NCBI GenBank assembly: GCA_946481275.1
Contig: CAMLMV010000045.1
Span: 1-54,491 of the forward strand
Direction of reading: 5' to 3'
From: an uncultured Massilia sp.
GTDB taxonomy: Bacteria; Pseudomonadota; Gammaproteobacteria; Burkholderiales; Burkholderiaceae
Length of the DNA stretch: 54,491 nucleotides
Each line of letters opens with the position of its first letter. Position 1 is the first letter of the stretch. The notes below the pieces were generated by a model. It did not search any database. It saw only the letters and a list, made by a program, of their open reading frames with translations, and was not told the origin of the DNA. This document shows positions 35,301-42,474 of the stretch, in pieces. The translations under genes were made by a program, and so were the position numbers.

Positions 35301-35913
35301 CACCGCGTACCAGAACGCCGACTACGCGGCGCAGTACAAGGCCTTCGTCGACCGCGTCCGCGCGGCCGAGGACAAGCTGGGCAAGGGCACGCGCCTGACG
35401 GAAGCCGTCGCGCGCTACCTGCACAAGCTGATGGCCTACAAGGACGAGTACGAAGTCGCGCGCCTGTACACGGATCCCGCGTTCATGGCCAGGATCGACG
35501 GCATGTTCGAAGGCGACGTCAAACTGAAGTTCCACCTGGCGCCGCCGCTGTTCGCGAAGAAGGACAAGGAAGGCCACCTCGTGAAACAGGAATTCGGCCC
35601 GTGGATGATGAAGGCGTTCGGTGTGCTGGCGAAGCTGAAAGGCCTGCGCGGCACGGCCCTCGATCCGTTCGGCCACACGGCCGAGCGCCGCATGGAGCGC
35701 GCCCTGATCCAGGAATACCGCGGCACCATCGAAGGCTTGCTGCCCAAGTTGACGGCCGAGAACCTGGCGCAGGCCGTCGCGATCGCGAGCATCCCCGAAG
35801 ACATCCGCGGCTTCGGCCACGTCAAGGAGCGCAACCTGAAGACGGCCAAGCGCAAGGAAGCGGAACTGGTGTCCGCGTTCCACGCGGGCGGCACCGCCAC
35901 CCGCGCCGCCTGA
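32365..35913 (+). CDS. Indolepyruvate ferredoxin oxidoreductase, fused alpha/beta type
   Basis: This 1182-residue cytoplasmic enzyme decarboxylates aryl-pyruvates (from Trp, Phe, Tyr transamination) or other 2-oxo acids to acyl-CoA, using TPP and iron-sulfur clusters. An N-terminal pyruvate-oxidoreductase-like domain is followed by a TPP-binding domain (GEGVTWIGQAP, GDGTYYHSG). A Cys-rich ferredoxin-like segment (VCEGCGDCSKQSNC, around residue 665-680) comes next, then the gamma-type catalytic domain (VTGVGGTGVVTVG). This single-chain layout is common in proteobacteria. CGGAG lies 6 bases before the ATG. The divergent Lrp-type gene is its likely regulator. Confidence 0.94.
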   Translation: MNAPLDRSQLEPLPPHEITLDDKWTLERGRAFMTGTQALIRLPMLQRERDLKAGLNTAGYITGYRGSPVTQVDQTAWKAKKHLESHHVHFHPGMNEDLAATAVWGTQQTNLFKDAKYDGVFAMWYGKGPGVDRCGDVFKHGNNAGSAKNGGVLVLAGDDHAAKSSSTAHQSDHILHHCGIPVLYPSSVQEYIDYGLHAWAMSRYSGLWVSMKCVTDIIESGAVVDLDPDRVQTILPADFEMPPGGLNIRWPDAVLDQEVRMNHYKWYAALAYARANKLNQIIWDSPQPKIGIITAGKSYLDTRQALADLGIDEQAARDIGLRVYKVGMTWPLDSVGVHEFARGLDEILVVEEKRQVLEYALKEELYNLPDGERPRVVGKFDDAGEWSVKNRSGQGDWLLSANYELNPAQVARAIASRISHYCAGHPVEQRVKERIAFLEAKELILKNIPKANPETDRIPYFCSGCPHNSSTKVPEGSRAMAGIGCHYMVLWMDRETSTFTHMGGEGVTWIGQAPFTGEKHVFANLGDGTYYHSGVLAIRASVAAKVNITYKILYNDAVAMTGGQVVDGPLDPAKISRQLAAEGVKPIIVVTDEPEKYPDDYPWAEGVTVRHRSELMDVQRELREMPGVSAMIYDQTCASEKRRRRKKGAYPDPAKRAVINDAVCEGCGDCSKQSNCLSVEPLETELGRKRQINQSSCNKDFSCVTGFCPSFVTVEGGGLKKPKKTTSDAAPPSLPMPKIPATTNPFGILVTGVGGTGVVTVGQILAVAAHVEGKGALVLDMSGLAQKGGPVMSHVRLADRQGDLYSTRVGTGNADLVIGCDQIVTASRDALSRMGENRTWAAVNATGATTAAFIRNPDWQFPAEGSRGAIVQACGEGNVDFIDAGHIATTLMGDAIATNMFMLGYAFQKGHVPLQEASIVKAIELNGVSVAFNKAAFNWGRTAAHDLPSVQKLVTPAKVIEFKRAQTLDDLVKRRVELLTAYQNADYAAQYKAFVDRVRAAEDKLGKGTRLTEAVARYLHKLMAYKDEYEVARLYTDPAFMARIDGMFEGDVKLKFHLAPPLFAKKDKEGHLVKQEFGPWMMKAFGVLAKLKGLRGTALDPFGHTAERRMERALIQEYRGTIEGLLPKLTAENLAQAVAIASIPEDIRGFGHVKERNLKTAKRKEAELVSAFHAGGTATRAA

Positions 35914-35931
35914 TGCTGTCTTTTTGATACG

Positions 35932-35966
35932 ACGCCGCCTGCCGGATGACCTTCGGCAGGCGGCGT
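35932..35966. terminator. Large hairpin after the oxidoreductase gene
   Basis: A 13-bp perfect stem (35932-35944 with 35954-35966) with a 9-base loop. No T-run follows on the plus strand, so it may work with Rho or only protect the 3' end. Confidence 0.5.
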
Positions 35967-36020
35967 TGTCGCATCGCATTTACTGTTACAGTTGGATGCA
36001 TTTCACGAAGCGGCCGGGTC

Positions 36021-36026
36021 TATAAT
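36021..36026 (+). promoter_or_regulatory. Consensus -10 (TATAAT) directly before the S41 protease gene
   Basis: A perfect TATAAT ends 7 bases before ATG 36034, so transcription would begin at or next to the start codon, giving a leaderless mRNA. No Shine-Dalgarno fits in the gap and no good -35 at 16-18 bases is visible. Confidence 0.45.
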
Positions 36027-36033
36027 CGGACGC

Positions 36034-37596
36034 ATGAAATCGCTTTCCGCCTCCGCTTCGCCGACCCGTTTTTCCCGCCTGTTCGCCTGCGCTGTCGCGA
36101 CGCTCGTCACGCTGTCCGGCTGTGGCGGCGGCGGTGGAAATCCGAACATCGGCGCTTCGACGCCCGTCGCCGGCGATCCCGGCACCGGGACGGCCACGCC
36201 CACGCCGCCGGCCGTGACCCCGGACCCGATCCCGTCCGATTACATGAGCTACCAGAACCTGTGCGCCGCACCGCGCACGGGCGTCGACGCCGAGGGCTAT
36301 GCGTTCCCGGACCGCCAGGGCACGCTGCAGGACGAGATGAAATTCCTGCGCGGCTGGACCGATGCGACTTATCTCTGGTACAAGGAAATTCCGGCGACGG
36401 TCCGCATGGCGGACTACACGAACACGCTCGATTATTTCGACGCGCTGAAGACGCCCGCACTGACCGCGTCGGGCAAGGCAAAGGACCGTTTCCATTTCAC
36501 CTACACGACGGCGGAATGGGATGCGCTCACCAATGCGAGCCAGGACACGGGCTATGGCGTGACGTGGTCCGTCAACTCCACGACGGCACCGCGCACCTGG
36601 ATCGCCGCGATCGTCGAGCCGGGCTCGCCCGCGGCCGCCGCCGGCATCCGGCGGGGCGACCTGCTGACGGCCGTCGACGGCATCGACTTCATCAACACCA
36701 CGGACAAGGCGCAGATCGCGCTGCTGAACGACGGCCTGTCGCCGGAGACTGCCGGCGCGCGCCACACGCTCACGCTCCGCCGCGGCGACACCACGATGGA
36801 CGTCGCGCTGACGTCCGCCGTCGTCACGACGACGCCCGTGAAAAACGTGAAAGTGATCGACACGCCGATCGGCAAGGTGGGTTACCTGAGTTTCGAAGAC
36901 CACAACGCCGTCTCGGAACTGCAGCTCGTCAATGCGTTCACGACCCTGAAGAACCAGGGCGCGGCGGACCTCGTGCTCGACATGCGCTACAACGGCGGCG
37001 GCCTGCTGTACGTTGCCAGCGAACTCGCGTACATGATTGCGGGACCGGCCACGGCCGGCAAGACGTTCGAGCGCGCGGTGTACAACGACAAGACGGCGCC
37101 CGACGCGCCGATCCCGTTCCGCAACACGGCCTACGGCTTTTCCGCGCCGCGCAACCTGGCGCTGCCTTACCTGGGCCTGAAGCGCGTGACCGTGCTGACG
37201 ACGCCCGACACGTGCTCGGCCAGCGAAGCCGTGATCAACGGCTTGCGCGGCGTGGACGTCCAGGTCGACCTCATCGGCGGCACGACCTGCGGCAAGCCCT
37301 ATGGCTTCACGCCGATGGACAACTGCGGCACGACCTACTTCACGATCCAGTTCCAGGGCGCGAACGCGAAGGGCTTCGGCGATTACCCGGACGGCTTCGC
37401 GCCGACCTGCGCCGTGTCCGACGACATGGCGCACGCGCTGGGCGATCCGGCCGAGGGCATGCTGGCCGCGGCGCTGTCGTACCGCGCGACCAATGCGTGC
37501 CCGGCATCGTCGACGGCGCGGGCGCGCGGGGTGCCGATGCACCTGGCCCGGTCGCAGCTGAAGGAAATCGCGATTTACCCGCCGCGCACACGCTGA
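36034..37596 (+). CDS. S41-family (C-terminal processing type) protease, lipoprotein
   Basis: This 520-residue protein has a lipoprotein signal (lipobox LSGC, Cys near residue 30) followed by a Gly-rich and Pro/Thr-rich linker. Then come an S41 N-terminal helical part, a PDZ domain (WIAAIVEPGSPAAAAGIRRGDLLTAVDG) and the S41 catalytic domain (VGYLSFEDHN, LVLDMRYNGGG, and TCSASEAVINGLR with the probable catalytic Ser). It would act at a periplasmic membrane face on unknown proteins. ATG 36034 is chosen because it gives a proper lipoprotein signal. Confidence 0.92.
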   Translation: MKSLSASASPTRFSRLFACAVATLVTLSGCGGGGGNPNIGASTPVAGDPGTGTATPTPPAVTPDPIPSDYMSYQNLCAAPRTGVDAEGYAFPDRQGTLQDEMKFLRGWTDATYLWYKEIPATVRMADYTNTLDYFDALKTPALTASGKAKDRFHFTYTTAEWDALTNASQDTGYGVTWSVNSTTAPRTWIAAIVEPGSPAAAAGIRRGDLLTAVDGIDFINTTDKAQIALLNDGLSPETAGARHTLTLRRGDTTMDVALTSAVVTTTPVKNVKVIDTPIGKVGYLSFEDHNAVSELQLVNAFTTLKNQGAADLVLDMRYNGGGLLYVASELAYMIAGPATAGKTFERAVYNDKTAPDAPIPFRNTAYGFSAPRNLALPYLGLKRVTVLTTPDTCSASEAVINGLRGVDVQVDLIGGTTCGKPYGFTPMDNCGTTYFTIQFQGANAKGFGDYPDGFAPTCAVSDDMAHALGDPAEGMLAAALSYRATNACPASSTARARGVPMHLARSQLKEIAIYPPRTR

Positions 37597-37610
37597 CCGG
37601 ATCACCGATC

Positions 37611-37616
37611 TATAAT
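37611..37616 (+). promoter_or_regulatory. Consensus -10 (TATAAT) before the M14 carboxypeptidase gene
   Basis: TATAAT lies 40 bases before ATG 37657, with CGGAG at 37644-37648 as Shine-Dalgarno. A -35 at proper spacing is not evident. Confidence 0.35.
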
Positions 37617-37656
37617 TTCCGGCTTGAATCTTTTCTAATTTGCCGGAGTTGTATCG

Positions 37657-39414
37657 ATGATCCGCACTGCGTTCCTGTTGGCCCTGCTGGCTGCTCCCCT
37701 GGCGCACGCCGCGCCTGACCTGGTCACCGTCTCGGAGCGCTCCGGCTTCCAGGCCACGGGCCGCTACGACGAGGTCGTCAAACTGTGCGGCGCCTTCCAG
37801 CAGGCGTATCCGAAGCAGGTGAAATGCTTCCAGTTCGGCACGACGCCGGAAGGCCGGCCGATGCTGGCGCTGGCCGTCAACGCGCGCGGCGTGGTCACGC
37901 CCGAGGCGGTGCGCAAGGCGAACCTGCCGGTCACGCTGATCCAGGGCGGCATCCACGCGGGCGAGATCGACGGCAAGGATGCGGGCTTCCTCGCTTTGCG
38001 CGAGATCCTCGAAGGGAAAGCGGCAGCGGGCGCGCTCGACAAACAGGTGCTGCTGTTCGTTCCCGTGTTCAACGTCGACGGCCACGAGCGCTTCGCGAAA
38101 TGGAACCGCCCGAACCAGCGCGGTCCCGTCGAAATGGGCTGGCGCACGACGGCGCAGAACTACAACCTGAACCGCGACTATGTAAAAGCTGACGCGCCCG
38201 AGATGCAGGCCATGCTGGCGCTGGTGAACGCGTGGGATCCGCTGACCTATGTCGACCTGCACGTCACGGACGGCGCCATGTTCCAGCACGACGTCTCCAT
38301 CCAGGTCGAACCCGTGTACTCGGGCGACCCGGAATTCCGCAAGACCGGCCTGGCCCTGCGCACGAACGTCATCGCCGACATCGGCAAGCAGGGTTCGATG
38401 CCGCAGTCCTATTACATGTCGTTCAAGGAGACGGACGACCCGGCCTCGGGTTTCGTCGACAGCGTCTCCGACCCGCGCTTCTCGACCGGCTATTTCCAGC
38501 TGCGTAACCGCATGGCCATGCTCGTCGAGACGCATTCGTGGAAGGATTACCCGACCCGCGTGCGCGTTACGCACAATGCCATCGTCTCCGTGCTGGAGCA
38601 GGTGGCCGCCCACGGTGCCGAATGGATGCAGGCGGCACGCGCCGCGGACGCACGCGCCACGCGTCTCGCGGGCCAGCCCGTGGCGCTGACGTACCGCACC
38701 ACCGACAAGACGACGATGGTCGACTTCCAGGGCTTTGCCTACACGCGCACGATGTCCGACGTGTCGGGCATGCTGATGACGCACTACGACGAAACGAAGC
38801 CGCAGGTCTGGCACGTGCCGCTGCGCGACGAAGTCGTGGCCGACCTGCAGGTGCGGGCGCCGGGTGCGGGCTACGTCGTGCCGGCCGCGTGGGCGCAGAT
38901 GGTCGCGACCAGGCTCACGCAACACGGCATCGTGTTCCGCAAGGTGGACAAGGCCATCGATGCCGCGCCCGTCCAGACCTTCCGTGCCGACCAGGCCACG
39001 TTCGCGCCGTCGTCGTTCGAATCGCACCAGCGCCTGAAGGTCGAAGGCAGCTGGAAACCCGAGCCGCGCAACCTCGTCAAGGGCGCGCTGTTCGTGCCGA
39101 TCGCCCAGCCCAAGGCGCGCCTCGTCATGGCCCTGTTCGAGCCGCAGGGCCCGGATTCGCTGCTGGCCTGGGGCGAGTTCAACAACGCCTTCGAGCGCAA
39201 GGAATACATGGAGGAATACGTGGCCGAGGACGTGGCGCGCGAACAGATGGCGCGCGACCCGGCGCTCGCCGCCGAATTCCGGCGCAAGGTCGAGACCGAT
39301 CCGGCATTCGCGAAGAACGCGCATGCGCGCCTGGAGTTCTTTGCGCGCCGCCATTCGTCCTGGGATGAGCGGCTGAACCTGTACCCGGTATTGCGCAGCG
39401 ACGTGGCACTGTAA
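37657..39414 (+). CDS. M14-family zinc carboxypeptidase
   Basis: This 585-residue exported metallopeptidase has a signal peptide (about 18 residues, AHA/APD), then an M14 domain with the zinc ligands His100 and Glu103 (IHAGEIDGKD) and His202 (DLHVTDG). The region from about residue 330 onward is a long extension of unknown fold. It would remove C-terminal residues from peptides in the periplasm or outside the cell. The preceding S41 protease gene suggests a shared role in protein turnover, though each has its own -10-like element. Confidence 0.91.
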   Translation: MIRTAFLLALLAAPLAHAAPDLVTVSERSGFQATGRYDEVVKLCGAFQQAYPKQVKCFQFGTTPEGRPMLALAVNARGVVTPEAVRKANLPVTLIQGGIHAGEIDGKDAGFLALREILEGKAAAGALDKQVLLFVPVFNVDGHERFAKWNRPNQRGPVEMGWRTTAQNYNLNRDYVKADAPEMQAMLALVNAWDPLTYVDLHVTDGAMFQHDVSIQVEPVYSGDPEFRKTGLALRTNVIADIGKQGSMPQSYYMSFKETDDPASGFVDSVSDPRFSTGYFQLRNRMAMLVETHSWKDYPTRVRVTHNAIVSVLEQVAAHGAEWMQAARAADARATRLAGQPVALTYRTTDKTTMVDFQGFAYTRTMSDVSGMLMTHYDETKPQVWHVPLRDEVVADLQVRAPGAGYVVPAAWAQMVATRLTQHGIVFRKVDKAIDAAPVQTFRADQATFAPSSFESHQRLKVEGSWKPEPRNLVKGALFVPIAQPKARLVMALFEPQGPDSLLAWGEFNNAFERKEYMEEYVAEDVAREQMARDPALAAEFRRKVETDPAFAKNAHARLEFFARRHSSWDERLNLYPVLRSDVAL

Positions 39415-39505
39415 ATCTGATCCTGCGCAAGCAGCGTCGATTCCGCTGCAACCGTCGCGCACGGCGCCACTCTGAACCCATGTGTGTCGTTCGCTGGAGG
39501 GTGCC

Positions 39506-39565
39506 ATGGACAAGATTTTCCGTTTTGCAACTAACCGCCGAACGCGCGCGCGCGGCGGAGGCTGA
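39506..39565 (+). CDS. Possible 19-residue leader peptide before the glycosyltransferase
   Basis: A short frame (ATG 39506 to TGA 39563-39565) is preceded by a strong Shine-Dalgarno GGAGGG ending 4 bases upstream and stops 2 bases before the glycosyltransferase ATG. The peptide is basic (NRRTRARGGG near its end). This spacing would allow translational coupling. It may be a regulatory leader or a chance frame; coding evidence is only the start signal and position. Confidence 0.35.
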   Translation: MDKIFRFATNRRTRARGGG

Positions 39566-39567
39566 GC

Positions 39568-40461
39568 ATGTGCGCCGCGGCCGTCCGGGCCAGCTGCTGC
39601 ATCGTCTGCGGCACGGCGGCACCGGACCGGATCGAACACCTGCTGCTCAGCCTCACGACGGCCTGTCCGCACTTGCAGGTCTACCTCGTCGACGATGCGC
39701 AACAGCCAGTGCTGGCCGCGCTGGCCGGACGCTACGGCGCCCACTGCCGCCCGCAACCGGACTGTCCCGGTCAGGCGCGTGCCCATAACCGGATGCTGCG
39801 CGAGGCCGCCGCGGCGGGGAGTGCCTACCACCTGCTGCTGGCACCCGACATCGGCCTGCCGCTCGACGCGGTGGCCCGGATGATCGCCTACATGGAGCAG
39901 CATCCCGACGTGGGCCTGCTGGCGCCGCGGGTGCAGGATGTGGACGGGCGCCTGCAGCCGCTGTGCAGCCTGCTGCCGGGGCCGCTTGAACTGCTGCTGG
40001 GACGCTGTTTTCCGCTGCTGCGCCGGTCCAGCGGCAGGCTGGCGCGCTACCAGCTGCACGCGGGCGGCTACAGCCGGGTGATGGAGGTGCCGGTGCCGCC
40101 GGCGTGCTGCCTGCTGATGCGGGTAGAGACGGTGCTGCGCGCCGGCATGTTCGACGAGCGCTTCCTGCAGCGTTTCGACACCGTCGACCTGGCACGCCGC
40201 ATTGCACGCATCGCGCGCACCGTGTTCGTGCCGCATGTGACCGTTGTCCGTGACGCTGCCCAGGCGGGCACGCGCGGCTGGCGCAGGCGGTCGGCAGCGC
40301 TCTGGTGGCGGTGCGTGTCGGCCTGGCGCTACTTCGACAAGTGGGGCTGGCTGCGCGATGACGAGCGCGACCGCATCAATGCCCGCGCACTGCGCCAGCT
40401 CGGCCAGGTGCGCAGGCAGTCGGATGGCGTTAGTCCGGCCGGGACCGACGTGACCGGATGA
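39568..40461 (+). CDS. Family 2 glycosyltransferase
   Basis: This 297-residue protein has the GT2 N-terminal fold: VYLVDDA, PGQARAHNRMLREAA (nucleotide-sugar region) and LLLAPDIGLPLDAV in place of the usual DDD/DxD loop, then DVGLLAPRVQDVDGRLQ and FDERFLQRFDTVDLARRI (ED-like catalytic region). It resembles rhamnosyltransferase-type GT2 enzymes. GGAGG lies 6 bases before ATG 39568. The acceptor is unknown and there are no other polysaccharide genes beside it. The DxD motif is degenerate, so activity is not certain. Confidence 0.85.
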   Translation: MCAAAVRASCCIVCGTAAPDRIEHLLLSLTTACPHLQVYLVDDAQQPVLAALAGRYGAHCRPQPDCPGQARAHNRMLREAAAAGSAYHLLLAPDIGLPLDAVARMIAYMEQHPDVGLLAPRVQDVDGRLQPLCSLLPGPLELLLGRCFPLLRRSSGRLARYQLHAGGYSRVMEVPVPPACCLLMRVETVLRAGMFDERFLQRFDTVDLARRIARIARTVFVPHVTVVRDAAQAGTRGWRRRSAALWWRCVSAWRYFDKWGWLRDDERDRINARALRQLGQVRRQSDGVSPAGTDVTG

Positions 40462-40479
40462 GGTGGCCGAGCGCCGCGC

Positions 40480-41772
40480 TCAGCAGCGCTGCAGCGGCCG
40501 GCGCGCGTACCAGCCGAACGCGAGGATCAGCAGGTAGCACAGCGCGGGCACGGCCAGCGCGAGGCGCAGGCCGGCGGCGTCCGCGGCGTAGCCCGTGATC
40601 AGGGGCACGATGGCGCCGCCGACGATGGCCACGCAAATCAGGCCCGAGCCTTCGGCCGCGCGCTCGCCCAGGCCTTCCGACGCCAGCGTGAAGATGGTGG
40701 GGAACATGATCGAGTTGACGAGGCCGACGGCCAGCAGCGCCCAGCCCGACGTGGCACCCTGCGTGGTGGCGGAGACGAGCAGCAGCAGGGCGGCGATGGC
40801 GCCTGCGCCAGCCAGCACCTTGCCCGGTGAGCAGATGCGCAGGACGTAGGCGCCGAGGAAACGGCCGACCATGGCGCCGCCCCAGGACAGCGGCACGTGC
40901 TTGCCGGCCGCTTCCGCACCGAGGCCCAGCACGTCGTGCTGCATCAGGTAATTGACGATCAGCGAGCCGACGGCCACTTCGGCGCCGACATACAGGAAGA
41001 TGCACAGGGTGCCGAACGCGAAGCGGGGCTGCTTCAGCAGGTCGAAGGCGCTCCACATGCTGCTGTCGGGATGGGGATGTTCGACGAGCTTCTTGCGGTT
41101 CGTCCAGACGAGGAGGGCGACGACGGCCAGCGCAACCGCCAGGCCGAGGTAGGTGTGCACGACGACCTGGCTCTCGGCCGCGCGGTAGGCGGCGAGCGCG
41201 TCGGCGGACAACGTCGCCTGGTCGACGTGGGCCAGCGAGCCGAGGATCAGGATGGCGCCGACGTAGGGAAAGACGGTCGTGCCGAGCGAGTTGAAGGCCT
41301 GGGCGAAGGTCAGGCGGCTGGATGCGGTGGCCGGCGCGCCCAGCATCGAGATCAGCGGATTGGCCACGACCTGCACGATGGTGATGCCGGCCGCCAGCAC
41401 GAACAGCGCGAGCAGGAAGGTGATGAACATGCCCGAGGAGGAGGCGGGGATGAACAGCAGGCAGCCGGCCGTCATCGTGAGCAGGCCAACGACGGCCGTG
41501 CGCATGTAGCCGATGCGCTGCACGATGGCCGCCGCCGGCAGCGACACGATGAAATAGGCGGCAAAGAAGGCTGATTGCACGAGCATCGCCTGCGCGTACG
41601 ACAGCGTGAACAGGTCCTTCAGTTTCGGGATGATGACGTCGTTCAGGCTCGTGATGCCGCCGAAGATGAAGAACAGGGCGAACACGAAAACGCGCAGGCT
41701 CGCGACCTGGGTGGTGGCGTGGGTGGCGGTGCCGCCGGGCTGGGCGGTACTTGCGGGTTGGCCGATTTGCAT
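40480..41772 (-). CDS. FucP-type sugar MFS transporter (second copy)
   Basis: This 430-residue inner-membrane protein of the FucP/glucose-galactose family has about twelve helices. Segments are FFIFGGITSLNDVIIPKLK, QVVANPLISMLG, SSRLTFAQAFNSLGTTVFP, NSIMFPTIFTLA and GGAIVPLITGYAAD. These parallel the transporter at 24248-25516, so the two are paralogues within 16 kb. The start at ATG 41772 is assumed; no strong Shine-Dalgarno is present. No sugar gene lies next to it; a CG-centred dyad lies upstream. Confidence 0.93.
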   Translation of the reverse strand: MQIGQPASTAQPGGTATHATTQVASLRVFVFALFFIFGGITSLNDVIIPKLKDLFTLSYAQAMLVQSAFFAAYFIVSLPAAAIVQRIGYMRTAVVGLLTMTAGCLLFIPASSSGMFITFLLALFVLAAGITIVQVVANPLISMLGAPATASSRLTFAQAFNSLGTTVFPYVGAILILGSLAHVDQATLSADALAAYRAAESQVVVHTYLGLAVALAVVALLVWTNRKKLVEHPHPDSSMWSAFDLLKQPRFAFGTLCIFLYVGAEVAVGSLIVNYLMQHDVLGLGAEAAGKHVPLSWGGAMVGRFLGAYVLRICSPGKVLAGAGAIAALLLLVSATTQGATSGWALLAVGLVNSIMFPTIFTLASEGLGERAAEGSGLICVAIVGGAIVPLITGYAADAAGLRLALAVPALCYLLILAFGWYARRPLQRC

Positions 41773-41859
41773 GAGGAATCCAGGTGGGCGTGACGGGAAT
41801 GTAGGAATATTACATCGCTTTGCCGGCCTGTAGTTAGCTTGGATCGTCGGCCCCTCGTA

Positions 41860-41873
41860 TGAAAACGATCTCA
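41860..41873. promoter_or_regulatory. CG-centred dyad upstream of the second FucP-type gene
   Basis: TGAAAACGATCTCA is self-complementary at 10 of 14 positions around a central CG, as for LacI-family operators. It lies about 90 bases before the transporter start. An additional ATGTA-N7-TACAT dyad at 41799-41815 covers a TAATAT hexamer on the minus strand that could be the -10. Confidence 0.3.
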
Positions 41874-41918
41874 TTGCACGTTCATGAAGAAACTGCACTA
41901 CACGGATGATGTCAAATA

Positions 41919-41960
41919 ACGCGTGGTGCGTAGTGCGTGGTACGTGGCGCGTAGGGCGAA
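41919..41960 (+). repeat. Six imperfect 7-bp tandem repeats (GTGCGTG-like)
   Basis: Consecutive units read ACGCGTG, GTGCGTA, GTGCGTG, GTACGTG, GCGCGTA, GGGCGAA. They sit in the 253-base gap upstream of the small secreted protein gene. A microsatellite-like or repeat-array origin is likely; no coding function is apparent. Confidence 0.5.
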
Positions 41961-42025
41961 GCAGGTTGGCCCGGTATTTACACCTGCTGAACAATCGCTG
42001 TTGGTCTTTTCTTTTGGAGAAAAAA

Positions 42026-42382
42026 ATGAAGAAACGATTCACGTTGCGGATGAAAGCAAGCATTTTACTAGTGACCATGTCGCTCACGTATTCAGGCGCG
42101 GCCCTTGCATGGACCGCGACCTACCTGGGCGGCCAGAAGTGGGCGATAACCTGTGCCAATGGACTGTCTTTTTCGTACAGCGGAAGCTCGGCAGGGCTCG
42201 ATTATGTCGGCCCAGCTCTGTGCCCTGGGGGAAAGGCAGCGCCGCCGAGGTGGAAATTCCCCGGCGTTACACAAGGCGTCCCGGCCAATCATGATCGTGA
42301 CATTCTCGCCAACAAAAAGGAAATCGGGGAAACAAAGCAGGGCAGCGAGGAGAAAAGTACGAACAAGGCGCTGGCGCAATAG
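42026..42382 (+). CDS. Small secreted protein of unknown function
   Basis: This 118-residue protein has a clear signal peptide (basic KKRFTLRMK, hydrophobic core, predicted cut after ALA at residue 28). The short mature region has two Cys (TCANG and LCPGG), followed by a polar Lys/Glu-rich tail. TTGGAGA precedes ATG 42026 at good spacing. I do not recognise a family. Base use is more AT-rich than its neighbours, and TTA and CTA codons, rare in this genome, occur early, which suggests recent acquisition or rapid evolution. One disulfide in the mature protein is possible. Confidence 0.7.
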   Translation: MKKRFTLRMKASILLVTMSLTYSGAALAWTATYLGGQKWAITCANGLSFSYSGSSAGLDYVGPALCPGGKAAPPRWKFPGVTQGVPANHDRDILANKKEIGETKQGSEEKSTNKALAQ

Positions 42383-42474
42383 CCGCCTGATGGTCTATTC
42401 CTGTTCCGCTCGTGCTAGTCTGGCTGACCGGTCGCGCCGGATGCGCGACCTTATCATCGACCCAGGAGCACCCG

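Noticed and set aside
35921..35966. Hairpin after the oxidoreductase as a classical intrinsic terminator
   Set aside because: The T-run lies before the stem rather than after it on the plus strand, so it is listed only as a strong hairpin.
32401..35979. Long minus-strand open frame opposite the indolepyruvate oxidoreductase
   Set aside because: Same antisense artefact of high third-position GC; the plus-strand protein has clear domains.
35986..40236. A very long open frame (over 1400 codons) on the minus strand
   Set aside because: It is antisense to the S41, M14 and glycosyltransferase genes, its product is Arg/His/Val-rich low-complexity sequence with no domain, and such frames are expected opposite high-GC genes.
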